Assembly (NCBI GenBank): GCA_004172865.1
Contig: SEBV01000011.1
Span: forward strand, 164,815-228,814
From: Gammaproteobacteria bacterium
Lineage (GTDB): Bacteria > Pseudomonadota > Gammaproteobacteria > Pseudomonadales > Cellvibrionaceae
Direction of reading: 5' to 3'
DNA: 64,000 bases
Part shown: piece after piece, positions 35,126-43,864 of the stretch
Numbering within the stretch: position 1 is the first letter of the stretch
Layout: each line of letters starts with the position of its first letter
Program-made: the position numbers and the translations under genes
Notes under the pieces: generated by a model
Database searches by the model: none
What the model was told of the DNA's origin: nothing
What the model saw: only the letters and a program-made list of their open reading frames with translations

Positions 35126-36160
35126 CTAAGCCGGCCAATCCATCACAGATACTTCGCGAAGTTTAATAATATACTCGTGACATGCATCGAATGAAATTCG
35201 CATGTCATGAGTTAAATTTTTTCGGTCAAAATCAATCAAATATATTTTTATGTGCGGATAGATCTCGGCAATAGTGCACAAAGCCGTAGAAGATATGCCG
35301 GCAATATAGCTTGGCACAATATCCTGCTGACAAATATGGAACTCTAAAGGCAATATTGGCCTAACAATATCAAAATTAAATCTGTCCTTTATTTTATCAA
35401 TCATTGCCTGACTTTCTTCACGATGAGGAAAATAAACTACTTTTTTGTCACTAAACTGTTTATATCCTCTTTCACATATTTCAAGATAATCTGCTTCACT
35501 TAAAATCCCATCATCAACGGCCTTAGACCCAACAAAATAAACGAGTGAGTTATCAATAGTTTGATGCTTATTTTTCTCTGATTGAAAAGCGGATGTTAGG
35601 CTGATATTTTCAACAGTAAAAGGATCAGGAGCTTCGATATTCATAAAAGTCTTGAATATCACTTTACTGTTTTGCGATGAATTTTCAATAAAGTATCGAC
35701 TTGTGCCCATGCTTTCATGCTCAAGCAAAGTTTCATCAAATACTAAATTGTTATTCTTTTTATGATATAAGTTTATTAGAGCAATTCCATCATCAAGAAA
35801 CCAAAGCGCTTTACCAAAAAAAAGTGGATACAAACGTCGCCACAATCCAGACCTGTAATCGCCAATCGCCACAATATTTATCCCACCTCGCTCGAAAAGT
35901 GTAATTATTTTTAAATAAAATAAATAAAATACATTTAACGAAAAAAGCAAATGAATGAAAGATGAGTTTCGGTTAATTTTGAGCTGAATAACACGGGTCC
36001 ATTGCGCTTTTGATTTAGCTAAAATTAAATCTAATTGCTCTTCATTACGTGCATGACCATTTTTACGAATTATAAGAATATTTTTGTCGCTAACAGTTTT
36101 AGCAACCTCTTGTGCAGAAATAAGCTGAAATGGAGCCTCAACAAAATATAAGTTAATCAT
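35126..36160 (-). CDS. Polysialyltransferase/GT52-like nonulosonic-acid transferase
   Basis: A 344-residue GT-B-like protein without a signal peptide. It has the features of bacterial sialyl/polysialyltransferase-like families: NLYFVEAPFQLISAQE at the start, IGDYRSGLWRRLYP, LWFLDDGIALINLY, YFPHREES with the catalytic-type His, and IAGISSTALCTIAEIYP, where the double serine matches the CMP-binding motif. It probably transfers the CMP-activated nonulosonic acid made by the upstream genes. An AAGAG RBS precedes the ATG. The exact family (PF07388 or GT52) needs a profile search. Confidence 0.75.
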   Translation of the reverse strand: MINLYFVEAPFQLISAQEVAKTVSDKNILIIRKNGHARNEEQLDLILAKSKAQWTRVIQLKINRNSSFIHLLFSLNVFYLFYLKIITLFERGGINIVAIGDYRSGLWRRLYPLFFGKALWFLDDGIALINLYHKKNNNLVFDETLLEHESMGTSRYFIENSSQNSKVIFKTFMNIEAPDPFTVENISLTSAFQSEKNKHQTIDNSLVYFVGSKAVDDGILSEADYLEICERGYKQFSDKKVVYFPHREESQAMIDKIKDRFNFDIVRPILPLEFHICQQDIVPSYIAGISSTALCTIAEIYPHIKIYLIDFDRKNLTHDMRISFDACHEYIIKLREVSVMDWPA

Positions 36161-36279
36161 TTATTCTCTTAAGTTTTTAATTAAACATCAAAACCATGAT
36201 TTCTAGACGTCATTTATAATCCTCAGAAGCACGAAGAAATAAACAAACCAATAACTATGAAGCAACCAAGTGCAAAATC

Positions 36280-37752
36280 TTATTTAAGAATTTTTCGTAG
36301 TTCAGTTATTACACGATTGAGGCTTTCGGAAGACATATTAGAGCCAGAAGGCAAACATACACCCGTATCAAAAATTTTATCAGCAATCGAAGACTCATCA
36401 TGAGAAAAGTACATGTAACCTGAATAAAACGGTTGTAAATGCATAGGTTTCCACAGTGGGCGAGCTTCTATCATTTCCGCTGCTAATTTTTTGACAATCT
36501 CGGCACCGGTAATCAACGTTTTTGATTGTTTTAATGCAAATGCTGACAACCAGTGTGTTGAATAACTCCAGTCAGGTTCAGGCATCCACTCAATGATATC
36601 AATATCTGATAATCCTTCTTTGTATGCGTGAAATACTGCCCTGCGCGCCTCAACCCGATCTTGCAAAACTCTGAGCTGTCCACGGCCGACTCCTGCCAAT
36701 ATATTGCTCATTCTGTAGTTATAACCAAGTTGCGAATGCTGATAATGTGGTGCCGGATCACGTGCTTGTGTTGCCAAAAAACGAGCCTTTTCAATTAATT
36801 CCTTATTATTTGAAACAAGCATACCGCCACCTGATGTGGTTATAATTTTATTTCCATTAAAAGAATAAATACCCATGAGACCAAAAGTGCCGCTCGCACG
36901 ACCTTTATATTTTGCACCAAGCGATTCAGCGGCATCTTCAATTATCGGTACTGAATATCTATTGCAAATTGAAAGCAAAGAATCCATATCCGCACTTTGA
37001 CCATACAAATTTACTACTATGACGGCTTTTGGTAATCGATTTTGTTGAACTGCCCATATAAATGCTTTTTCAAGTGCACTCGCTGACATATTCCAACTAT
37101 AAGGATCAGAATCGATAAATACCGGTTCTGCATTCTGATAAATTATTGGATTTGCACTTGCTGCAAATGTCAATGTAGAACAGAAAACCAAATCTCCTGC
37201 TCCAATATTTAAAAGTCTTAAAGCTAAATGGATTGCTGCTGTGCCTGAACTAAGTGCTGCTGCAGATTCAATATCCACTAAACTAGCGAGTTCTTTTTCA
37301 AAAGCATCAACATTTGGCCCTAAGGGTGCAATCCAATTTGTACGAAATGCTTCATCAACAAATTCTCGTTCAATCTCGCCCATGTGAGGCGTAGATAATA
37401 ATATTTGTTCATCTATTTCTCTGCGATCCAAAATACCAACTGGTATACCTAACTCATTAACAACTGGTAAATGATTTATCGCATTCTTATTCATTATATT
37501 TAAAGCATCTCGCCGCGATGTATTTTCGGAAACCACGAGCGATTGTATTTTTGGTAAAGGCGCAAAACTATCATCAATCTGGAACCCAGACAAAAAAAGT
37601 CGACGTATATCACCATCAGTTACTGTACGTTCAAAAGCGCCATCTTTATCAAGTAACAACAATAAACCAACACCGGTTCTGTCTAATATTGCTAATGCTT
37701 CACGTACTTTTGTTTCGCGATATATCAAAAACTCTTGGATATTATTAATCAC
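36280..37752 (-). CDS. CBS-domain pair fused to a LegC/PglE-type sugar aminotransferase
   Basis: Residues about 1-125 form a CBS pair (YRETKVREALAILDRTGVG; TVTDGDIRRLFLSG; NHLPVVNELGIPVGILDRREID). The rest is a DegT-type PLP aminotransferase beginning PHMGEIEREFVDEAFRTNWI, with SSGTAAIHLALRLL, EDAAESLGA and the PLP lysine in YSFNGNKIITTSGGG. This enzyme type aminates UDP-4-keto-6-deoxy-GlcNAc on the way to UDP-bacillosamine or legionaminic acid. The CBS pair resembles the one usually fused to the nucleotidyltransferase PtmE. I choose the GTG at 37752 because AGGAG ends 5 nt upstream, just before the pglD stop; an ATG at 37809 would overlap pglD without an RBS. The CBS part may sense a nucleotide and tune flux. 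Confidence 0.85.
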   Translation of the reverse strand: MINNIQEFLIYRETKVREALAILDRTGVGLLLLLDKDGAFERTVTDGDIRRLFLSGFQIDDSFAPLPKIQSLVVSENTSRRDALNIMNKNAINHLPVVNELGIPVGILDRREIDEQILLSTPHMGEIEREFVDEAFRTNWIAPLGPNVDAFEKELASLVDIESAAALSSGTAAIHLALRLLNIGAGDLVFCSTLTFAASANPIIYQNAEPVFIDSDPYSWNMSASALEKAFIWAVQQNRLPKAVIVVNLYGQSADMDSLLSICNRYSVPIIEDAAESLGAKYKGRASGTFGLMGIYSFNGNKIITTSGGGMLVSNNKELIEKARFLATQARDPAPHYQHSQLGYNYRMSNILAGVGRGQLRVLQDRVEARRAVFHAYKEGLSDIDIIEWMPEPDWSYSTHWLSAFALKQSKTLITGAEIVKKLAAEMIEARPLWKPMHLQPFYSGYMYFSHDESSIADKIFDTGVCLPSGSNMSSESLNRVITELRKILK

Positions 37753-37753
37753 A

Positions 37754-38386
37754 TTAACTCCTAAATAGTTTTTTAGCTGGAATTCCAACTTTGACTTCAC
37801 CAGGTCCAATGTTGGAAGTTACTACGGAACCAGCACCAACAATAGAACCATCTCCAATATGAATACCGGGTAATATGTTTGCTCCAGCTCCAATAAGTAC
37901 ATGAGATCCAATAGTGACTCCGCCACCGATAGTAGCGTTAGGTGCTATATGTGAAAAATTTCCAATTATGCAATCATGATCTACAACTGCACCGTGATTG
38001 ACAATAGAACAAAGACCTATGTGTGCATCTGGTCCAACAACTGCTTTTGCAGCTATAAAAGCACCAGCCTCTATTTTTGAAAACCTTGAAATGGATGCAT
38101 CTGGATGTGTAATTGTTAAAGGCTGCGCATTTAACTCGGAAAGTTGATTAAATATATTTTCACGAGCGCGATTATTACCTATGGCTAGATGAAATAGTTG
38201 ATTAGCCATTTCAATTCCTACTTCAGGAACTTCTATTTTACAATCAAAGAACTCTTTTCCTTTAAGCTTAAGCTCTCTATCAGTTATACGAACTCGCGTT
38301 TGGGAAATTTCGTTTAACAAAATCGCATCAAACACAACTTTCGCATGTCCTCCGGCGCCAATTAAAAATATTAATTTAGTATGCAT
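37754..38386 (-). CDS. pglD: PglD/NeuD-type sugar N-acetyltransferase
   Basis: A 210-residue trimeric acetyltransferase with an N-terminal Rossmann part (LIFLIGAGGHAKVVFDAI) and a C-terminal left-handed beta-helix with hexapeptide turns (IGGGVTIGSHVLIGAGANILPGIHIGDGSIVGAGSVV). PglD-type enzymes acetylate the 4-amino group of UDP-4-amino sugars, making UDP-diNAcBac. H140 in VNHGAVVDHDCIIGN matches the catalytic-base region. It overlaps neuC by 11 bp and is followed directly by the aminotransferase that would supply its substrate. Confidence 0.87.
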   Translation of the reverse strand: MHTKLIFLIGAGGHAKVVFDAILLNEISQTRVRITDRELKLKGKEFFDCKIEVPEVGIEMANQLFHLAIGNNRARENIFNQLSELNAQPLTITHPDASISRFSKIEAGAFIAAKAVVGPDAHIGLCSIVNHGAVVDHDCIIGNFSHIAPNATIGGGVTIGSHVLIGAGANILPGIHIGDGSIVGAGSVVTSNIGPGEVKVGIPAKKLFRS

Positions 38387-39518
38387 TTATTTTATACAAT
38401 ACCTTTGAATCTAAAGATAACTTATTTAAAAGCACAACAATTTTTTCAGCAGTATTACCATCACCGTATATATTACCGATTTTGAATCGGCCACTGGTAA
38501 GTGCTACATTTATAGCTTTATCAATATCAGCAGATTCCAGACCCACATCAATTATATTCTTGTTGCGCTCTCGAAGATTTTGTCGCACTCCAATATTTAT
38601 GACAGGTGTACCTAATGATGCAGCTTCGATTATACCTGCACTCGAATTTCCTATCATTAGATCCGCAATTGACATCCAGGATACAAACTTCTCTCTCGAG
38701 AAATGAGTAACTACTCGAATTAAATTACGACTTTCAAAATCCTCAAGAACCTTTTTAATGTTATGACTACCAGCATCAGAGTTAGGTTTAAGAGCAACAA
38801 CTTGCACATTTTTTTCAATTAATACATTTAATATTCTGATAGTGGCATCACCAGCAATATTAGCTTCCTGTAACACAGGGTGGAACACCATTAACGCAAC
38901 AGGTTTATTGATATCCAAATCTAACTCTTGAAATAAACTATTGCGGTCAAAAGTTATCAAACTATCAAGATTATCTAAACCAGGAGCACCAGTAACAAAG
39001 ACATTACCTTCAGGCTCCCCCATTCGAACCAGGCGTTCACGAGCTTCCAATGTTGAAACAAAATGATAATGTGAAAGCTTTGAAATAGCATGTCGCACAG
39101 GCTCATCGACCGTTCCTGAGCGCTCTCCACCATGAATATGTACTATTGGAATATTAAGGTGAATTGCAGCAATTGCTCCGGCAAGCATCTCACCGCGATC
39201 CCCCAATAGAATTAAAATATCGGGTTTTATTTGCTCTAAAGCAGAAATGCAACCTTCAAGAGTTTTGGCTATATTTTTAGCCATTGATGAACCTGTTGTT
39301 ACTTCAATATCAACAGGAATACATTTAGCAATATTGAAGCCAGCCTCTTTAATTTCATTTACTGTATTACCAAATTGATCAGAAAGATGCATACCCGTAA
39401 CAAGCAAATCCAAAGACAAAAATTCGCTTTTTACAATAGCATCCAATGTTACCTTCACTAAACCAAAGTCGGCACGAGTACCCGATAAGTAACAAATTTT
39501 TCGACGTTCTTGTTTCAT
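38376..39518 (-). CDS. neuC: UDP-N-acetyl sugar 2-epimerase, hydrolysing (NeuC/LegG type)
   Basis: The protein (380 residues) is a WecB/NeuC-type GT-B fold enzyme that releases UDP and inverts C2. It has YLSGTRADFGLVK, LLGDRGEMLAG, HIHGGERSGTVDEPVRHAISKLSH and the C-terminal GNSSAGIIEAASLGTPVINIG. These are standard motifs of the NeuC/LegG/NeuC2 class. With UDP-diNAcBac as substrate it would yield 2,4-diacetamido-2,4,6-trideoxymannose. The start at 39518 shares ATGA with the neuB stop; an ATG five codons earlier has no such support. Confidence 0.9.
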   Translation of the reverse strand: MKQERRKICYLSGTRADFGLVKVTLDAIVKSEFLSLDLLVTGMHLSDQFGNTVNEIKEAGFNIAKCIPVDIEVTTGSSMAKNIAKTLEGCISALEQIKPDILILLGDRGEMLAGAIAAIHLNIPIVHIHGGERSGTVDEPVRHAISKLSHYHFVSTLEARERLVRMGEPEGNVFVTGAPGLDNLDSLITFDRNSLFQELDLDINKPVALMVFHPVLQEANIAGDATIRILNVLIEKNVQVVALKPNSDAGSHNIKKVLEDFESRNLIRVVTHFSREKFVSWMSIADLMIGNSSAGIIEAASLGTPVINIGVRQNLRERNKNIIDVGLESADIDKAINVALTSGRFKIGNIYGDGNTAEKIVVLLNKLSLDSKVLYKINAY

Positions 39519-40546
39519 TTTAAATCCGACCACTGCAAAGCAATGCCCGCTTCCATGCTTTTCACTGCACTACGACCTATCACTTTCGATAGATCCATCG
39601 GTGGAATACCAATACCCGGTCTCAATAATTTTACATCGTCAGAAGTAATCGATTGACCCGCCTCAATATTCCTCACCAACGTTACACTTCTTCGAACAAG
39701 CGCACGAATAGGTAATTCACTCTCATTAGGTTGTTTAACAGGTGACCCAAAAGCTTTTTCTACATCACGAATTCGAGAAATAAGCTCTGCCAACTCGTTA
39801 GGCTCTAAAGAAGCCTTTTGATCAGGCCCAGGTAAATTTCGATCAAGTGTAAAATGTTTTTCAATGACTGTCGCACCCATTGCAACTGCTGCAATAGAAA
39901 CGATAATTCCCGCAGTGTGATCTGAGTACCCTACGGGTAATTGAAAAGTATTAGCAATGGTATTCATTGCGAGTAAATTTACATCATCAATTGCTGCAGG
40001 ATAATTAGATGTACAATGCAAAATTGTTAACATTTTTGATAAAGGTTCAACAAAACCACATTCTTGCCTAACACCTCGAATTATATCGATAGCGTCCGAG
40101 ATCTCACTTAATGTAGCCATTCCTGTTGATAAGATAAGAGGTAGATTTTTTTTTGCCAAAAATGATAAAAACGGATGATTTGTAAGTTCACCGGAAGGAA
40201 CCTTAATATGACGCATACCGATATTTACAAGGAAATCTGCAGCCTCTTCATCAAAAGGTGTAGACATGAATTCAATATTCAGATCTGCGCATTTGTTTAA
40301 TAGTTTATAGTGTAATGCTTCCGACATTTCTAGCTTTTTAAGCATCGAATACTGATCACCTTCACCAGTTGACTGCTTTTGGTACTCAGCTTTTTCAGCG
40401 CCTTTTTGAACTAGCTTATCTGCTGAAAATGTTTGAAATTTTACCGCGTCAGCCCCACACAACGCAGCAGTTTCAACAAGACGTAAAGCAAGCTCATCAT
40501 CACCGTTATGATTTACACCAGCTTCAGCAATAAAAAAAGTCTTCAT
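39515..40546 (-). CDS. neuB: Nonulosonic acid synthase (NeuB/LegI type)
   Basis: A 343-residue synthase condensing phosphoenolpyruvate with a 6-carbon N-acetyl sugar to give a 9-carbon sugar acid. The TIM-barrel part shows FIAEAGVNHNGD, DAVKFQTFSADKLV, FMSTPFDEEAADFL, PSGELTNHPFL and YSDHTAGIIVSIAAVAMGATVIEKHFTLD. A C-terminal SAF/antifreeze-like domain (about 285-343, IEAGQSITSDDVKLLRPG) completes the enzyme. Neighbouring dideoxy-sugar genes point to legionaminic or a related diamino acid rather than sialic acid. The gene begins one base before the neuA stop ends (TAATG). Confidence 0.92.
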   Translation of the reverse strand: MKTFFIAEAGVNHNGDDELALRLVETAALCGADAVKFQTFSADKLVQKGAEKAEYQKQSTGEGDQYSMLKKLEMSEALHYKLLNKCADLNIEFMSTPFDEEAADFLVNIGMRHIKVPSGELTNHPFLSFLAKKNLPLILSTGMATLSEISDAIDIIRGVRQECGFVEPLSKMLTILHCTSNYPAAIDDVNLLAMNTIANTFQLPVGYSDHTAGIIVSIAAVAMGATVIEKHFTLDRNLPGPDQKASLEPNELAELISRIRDVEKAFGSPVKQPNESELPIRALVRRSVTLVRNIEAGQSITSDDVKLLRPGIGIPPMDLSKVIGRSAVKSMEAGIALQWSDLK

Positions 40547-41244
40547 TATTTAGCAATCCAATTCGATATCAAAATTTCCGCCACCTGCCAATCAAACGAT
40601 GTGTCTATATCAATATTTTCAACTTGATCAGCACATATTACAGGTATACATTTTTTCGGAATAAAGGTTTTCTGCTCAAGCAAAGCCTTTACTTTTATCA
40701 TATATAAAGAGCCATTTATAGAACAAGAAAACGGATAATCTTGCGAACGAGTTATCTCTGTATGATCACATATCCAAGGATTCAGAAAACCTTTCGAATC
40801 TTTTTTATAGTGAAGATAAGGATGAACTTCAGATATAGAAACTCCAACTACCGCATCACAAATATTTTTGCTTAGCATATCAATTGCAGTATTCCATCTT
40901 TCTACATAACGCACTGGTGTCGTAGGCTGCAACAGAGAAACAACATCAAAGGTTTTGCCCTGGCTCTCAAGCCATTCCAAAAGCTCTAAAACTACATCTA
41001 TAGAACTTACCTCATCAGTACCAAGATGAGATGGGCGCAAACGCTCAACATGAATACCTGATTGAAGACATGCTGTAACAATCTCTTGAGAGTCTGTCGA
41101 TATTTGAATTTCTGTAATCCAAGGAATGGATTTAGCAAAATCAATTGACCAACAAATTAACGGTTTGTCGAAAAGTAGTTTAGTATTTTTCCCAGGAAGT
41201 CTTTTTGATCCTCCTCGAGCCGGAATAATGGACAGAACCCGCAT
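40546..41244 (-). CDS. neuA: CMP-nonulosonate cytidylyltransferase (NeuA/LegF type)
   Basis: A 232-residue enzyme activating the 9-carbon acid with CTP. It has SIIPARGGSKRLPGKNTKLL, the CTP-binding start of NeuA, then STDSQEI and LLQPTTPVR, and metal-binding aspartates in ENIDIDTSFDW near the end. It overlaps hisH2 by one base (TAATG) and precedes neuB in the same way, so the three are translationally coupled. Confidence 0.92.
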   Translation of the reverse strand: MRVLSIIPARGGSKRLPGKNTKLLFDKPLICWSIDFAKSIPWITEIQISTDSQEIVTACLQSGIHVERLRPSHLGTDEVSSIDVVLELLEWLESQGKTFDVVSLLQPTTPVRYVERWNTAIDMLSKNICDAVVGVSISEVHPYLHYKKDSKGFLNPWICDHTEITRSQDYPFSCSINGSLYMIKVKALLEQKTFIPKKCIPVICADQVENIDIDTSFDWQVAEILISNWIAK

Positions 41245-41894
41245 TAATACCTCAAAAAATCGTTGAGAATATTTAAACCAATCTCGCCACTACGTTCCGG
41301 GTGAAATTGTGTTGCCATAATGTTATTTTTTTGTACCGCAGCGCAAACTCTGTGACCACCGTAAAGTGTATCTGCTAGCCTTATTGTCGAATCTTTAGGA
41401 TCTGCTGCAAAGGAATGTACAAAATAAACGGCGGGATGTTTGCCCTTAAATTGCTCTAACAATGTTTCATCCCAATCACGATCCATCTCAGGAGGTATTA
41501 AGTGATTCCAACCTATGTGTGGAATTCGATGTGATATTCCTTCAGATGTTTTTTTAGGGATAGCTTTTACATCACCTGAGAATATCCCTAAGCCAAGATG
41601 ATCACCAAATTCTTCACTCGAATCAAAAAGCATTTGCATCCCAACACAAATACCTAAAAACGGTCGGTCAGTTTTTATGAAACGTTTAATTGCATCATCA
41701 AAACCTCTGGCTTCAACTTCGAGAATACTATCTCTAAATGCACCTACACCAGGAACAACTAATCTCTCCGCCATTACAGCAATCGACGGATCTTCTGTAA
41801 TGAGTACATCTGCACCAACGTGTTCGAATGCACGGGCGACATTTAAAAGATTACATAAGCCGTAATCTAAAAGTGTAACTTTTTTATTTAACAT
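41244..41894 (-). CDS. hisH2: HisH-type glutaminase subunit for acetamidino-sugar synthesis
   Basis: A class-I glutamine amidotransferase of 216 residues in the HisH family, with DYGLCNLLNVARAFE, the nucleophile Cys in FLGICVGMQMLF, and His-Glu in TQFHPERSGEIGLNIL. No other his genes adjoin it. Its partners are a HisF homologue and a WbpG homologue. In Pseudomonas aeruginosa O-antigen clusters this trio converts an N-acetyl group to an acetamidino group, and the same role is expected here. It overlaps hisF2 by 7 bp. Confidence 0.88.
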   Translation of the reverse strand: MLNKKVTLLDYGLCNLLNVARAFEHVGADVLITEDPSIAVMAERLVVPGVGAFRDSILEVEARGFDDAIKRFIKTDRPFLGICVGMQMLFDSSEEFGDHLGLGIFSGDVKAIPKKTSEGISHRIPHIGWNHLIPPEMDRDWDETLLEQFKGKHPAVYFVHSFAADPKDSTIRLADTLYGGHRVCAAVQKNNIMATQFHPERSGEIGLNILNDFLRY

Positions 41895-42655
41895 TCAAGA
41901 TTCCTTACTGATAAACCGGCAAGTAATGAATCTTGACGAATCTGATTCAGATTTAAACGCTTGTAATGTAATACGTCAGCCATTGCTACTGCATCGACCT
42001 TAGCGTCTTTAACGACTGAAATTAAATCATTTGTAGAACCCATACCACCGCTTGCAATAATTGGAACAGCTACACATTTACTCACTTGTTGAAGTAAATC
42101 TAATTCAAAACCGCTACGGGTACCTTCGCGATCGATTGAAGTAACCAATATTTCACCTGCGCCAAGTTCTACGCCCCGCTGAATCCATTCGATGACATCG
42201 TAGCCAGTGGGCTCTCGTCCATTATCTGTATAAGCCTCCCAACGACCAGGGGAAATTCTTTTTGCCTCAATAGATAAAACCATCGCCTGTGAGCCAAACT
42301 TATATGCAATCTCTGAGATCAATTCCGGTCGATTAATTGCAGCAGTGTTGATCGCAACCTTATCTGCACCAGAACGAAAAATATTTCTCGCATCCTCAAC
42401 TGAACGTATACCACCACCTACCGTAATAGGGATAAACACATTTTCAGCTGCTCGACTGATAATCTCATTTAGGCTATTTCTTCCATACAGGCTAGCAACT
42501 ATATCCATGTAAATTAATTCATCAGCACCAGCCTGATAATAACTAATTGCATGCTCCTGAGGATCGCCAATAACTCGCAGCCCCTCAAGATGAACGCCTT
42601 TAATCAAATTGGGGCCCTTAATATCCAAGCGAGGTATGATTCTAATATTGCTCAT
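41888..42655 (-). CDS. hisF2: HisF-type synthase subunit for acetamidino-sugar synthesis
   Basis: A 255-residue TIM barrel of the HisF family: RIIPRLDIKGPNLIKGVHLEG, AGADELIYMDIVASLYGRN, ITVGGGIRSVEDARNIFRSGADKVAIN, and a C-terminal IIASGGMGSTNDL. The histidine-pathway residues are altered at the start (PRLDIKG in place of the usual PCLDV). It would deliver ammonia from HisH2 to the WbpG partner. It shares one base with the wbpG stop region and overlaps hisH2. Confidence 0.88.
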   Translation of the reverse strand: MSNIRIIPRLDIKGPNLIKGVHLEGLRVIGDPQEHAISYYQAGADELIYMDIVASLYGRNSLNEIISRAAENVFIPITVGGGIRSVEDARNIFRSGADKVAINTAAINRPELISEIAYKFGSQAMVLSIEAKRISPGRWEAYTDNGREPTGYDVIEWIQRGVELGAGEILVTSIDREGTRSGFELDLLQQVSKCVAVPIIASGGMGSTNDLISVVKDAKVDAVAMADVLHYKRLNLNQIRQDSLLAGLSVRNLEC

Positions 42656-43836
42656 TACTTATTCTTGCCGACCAAATGATTATCTTGCCAAGCTGCATGC
42701 TTGAGGCTCCATTCCCCATTCACCTTCTCCCAGAGGTGGTCTGAACGCCAGCTATCAATTACTGCATCAAACTCTTCTGCAGTAATGGAACAATAATCTA
42801 GAAACTCTTGATAGTGTTTTTTTGGAAACTCCCCATCGTATCGTTTTACAAGAGCAACACCTTCTTCACGGGTTATCTTACCATCACGAATTTCATGTGC
42901 CGCATCAGAAGTTGTTCGACCAATACCAAATTTTATAAAACCCAGGTAATAATGGAATCCATCAATCCGATCATCAAGACTCGCATATTTAGAATAAGTC
43001 CCTTCTGATCTTTCTGTATTTGGAGTAAAGCCGGTATTCTCGCGGCAATAATAATAATTTTCTTGTGGATCCCAAAATTTGTAATAACCTAAAAAATGAA
43101 TTTCCGTTTTATTTTTCACAATGTCTTCATATTTTGGAGCCATAAAAGGCTTCATATCATTTAATGATATGCCATGCTCAGTCCAAAACTCTGGTGGTAA
43201 TCCAGAAAAATAATGCTTGTCATGATCTTGGATATCACGATCAGGGCGATGGGCATTTTTCATATCACCACCGTATTCAACCTCACCGTTTTCACCATAC
43301 ATAATTAATGAAACGTTATGCTTTATAGCCATACTCAAAGGAAAATTAGTTTGCCCATAGATGAAGGGCTGAAATGGATCACCTATATGAGAAAACGATA
43401 ATTGAGTTAACTTTCTCGTTACAACACCATTGGGAGTACCTAAAACATTATCGAATCCTGAACCAATAAATGCATCTAGATTACGACGACCAATCTCAGT
43501 AGCTCTCAAAGGTGCCCACGTAACCGCTAGAGGATTCATGCCATACTTATACTTGAGTTGGTGTGCAACAAAACTTCCATCCTTTCCACCACTACATGGA
43601 ACAATAACATCATATTCACCGTTATTTTTCCTGTGCTTGTTACAAAGCTCAATTAACTCTAACTCACGCTCTGCCCAATTAATTTTTGAACGTTTGTATT
43701 CTGCGAAATTACAAGCAGAACACACACCATGCTCATCAAAAGTAATTCGAGGACGCTGATTGGAAACTGTACATTTACGGCAGAATCGCACCTCTAAAGG
43801 TAATTTGTATTGCCCTACTACATCTCGTTTTTTCAA
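42655..43836 (-). CDS. wbpG: N-acetyl sugar amidotransferase (WbpG/PseA-like)
   Basis: A 393-residue ATP-dependent amidotransferase. CRKCTVSNQRP and GVCSACNFAEYK are paired cysteine motifs that probably bind zinc. IVPCSGGKDGSFVAHQLKYK is the PP-loop that adenylates the substrate. MYGENGEVEYGG, YYFSGLPPEFW-like segments and a helical C-terminus follow the WbpG/PseA/LegA pattern. With HisH2-HisF2 it should make an acetamidino group on the nonulosonic acid or another acetamido sugar. It is the first gene of the operon, with AGGAG 6 nt before the ATG, and begins right where the rmlA relic fades out. Confidence 0.9.
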   Translation of the reverse strand: MKKRDVVGQYKLPLEVRFCRKCTVSNQRPRITFDEHGVCSACNFAEYKRSKINWAERELELIELCNKHRKNNGEYDVIVPCSGGKDGSFVAHQLKYKYGMNPLAVTWAPLRATEIGRRNLDAFIGSGFDNVLGTPNGVVTRKLTQLSFSHIGDPFQPFIYGQTNFPLSMAIKHNVSLIMYGENGEVEYGGDMKNAHRPDRDIQDHDKHYFSGLPPEFWTEHGISLNDMKPFMAPKYEDIVKNKTEIHFLGYYKFWDPQENYYYCRENTGFTPNTERSEGTYSKYASLDDRIDGFHYYLGFIKFGIGRTTSDAAHEIRDGKITREEGVALVKRYDGEFPKKHYQEFLDYCSITAEEFDAVIDSWRSDHLWEKVNGEWSLKHAAWQDNHLVGKNK

Positions 43837-43864
43837 AATAATCTCCTAAATTAATTTCTCAATG

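Noticed and set aside
41244..42655. hisH and hisF as part of histidine biosynthesis
   Set aside because: No other his genes adjoin them, and they overlap wbpG and neuA in a polysaccharide operon, so the acetamidino role fits better.
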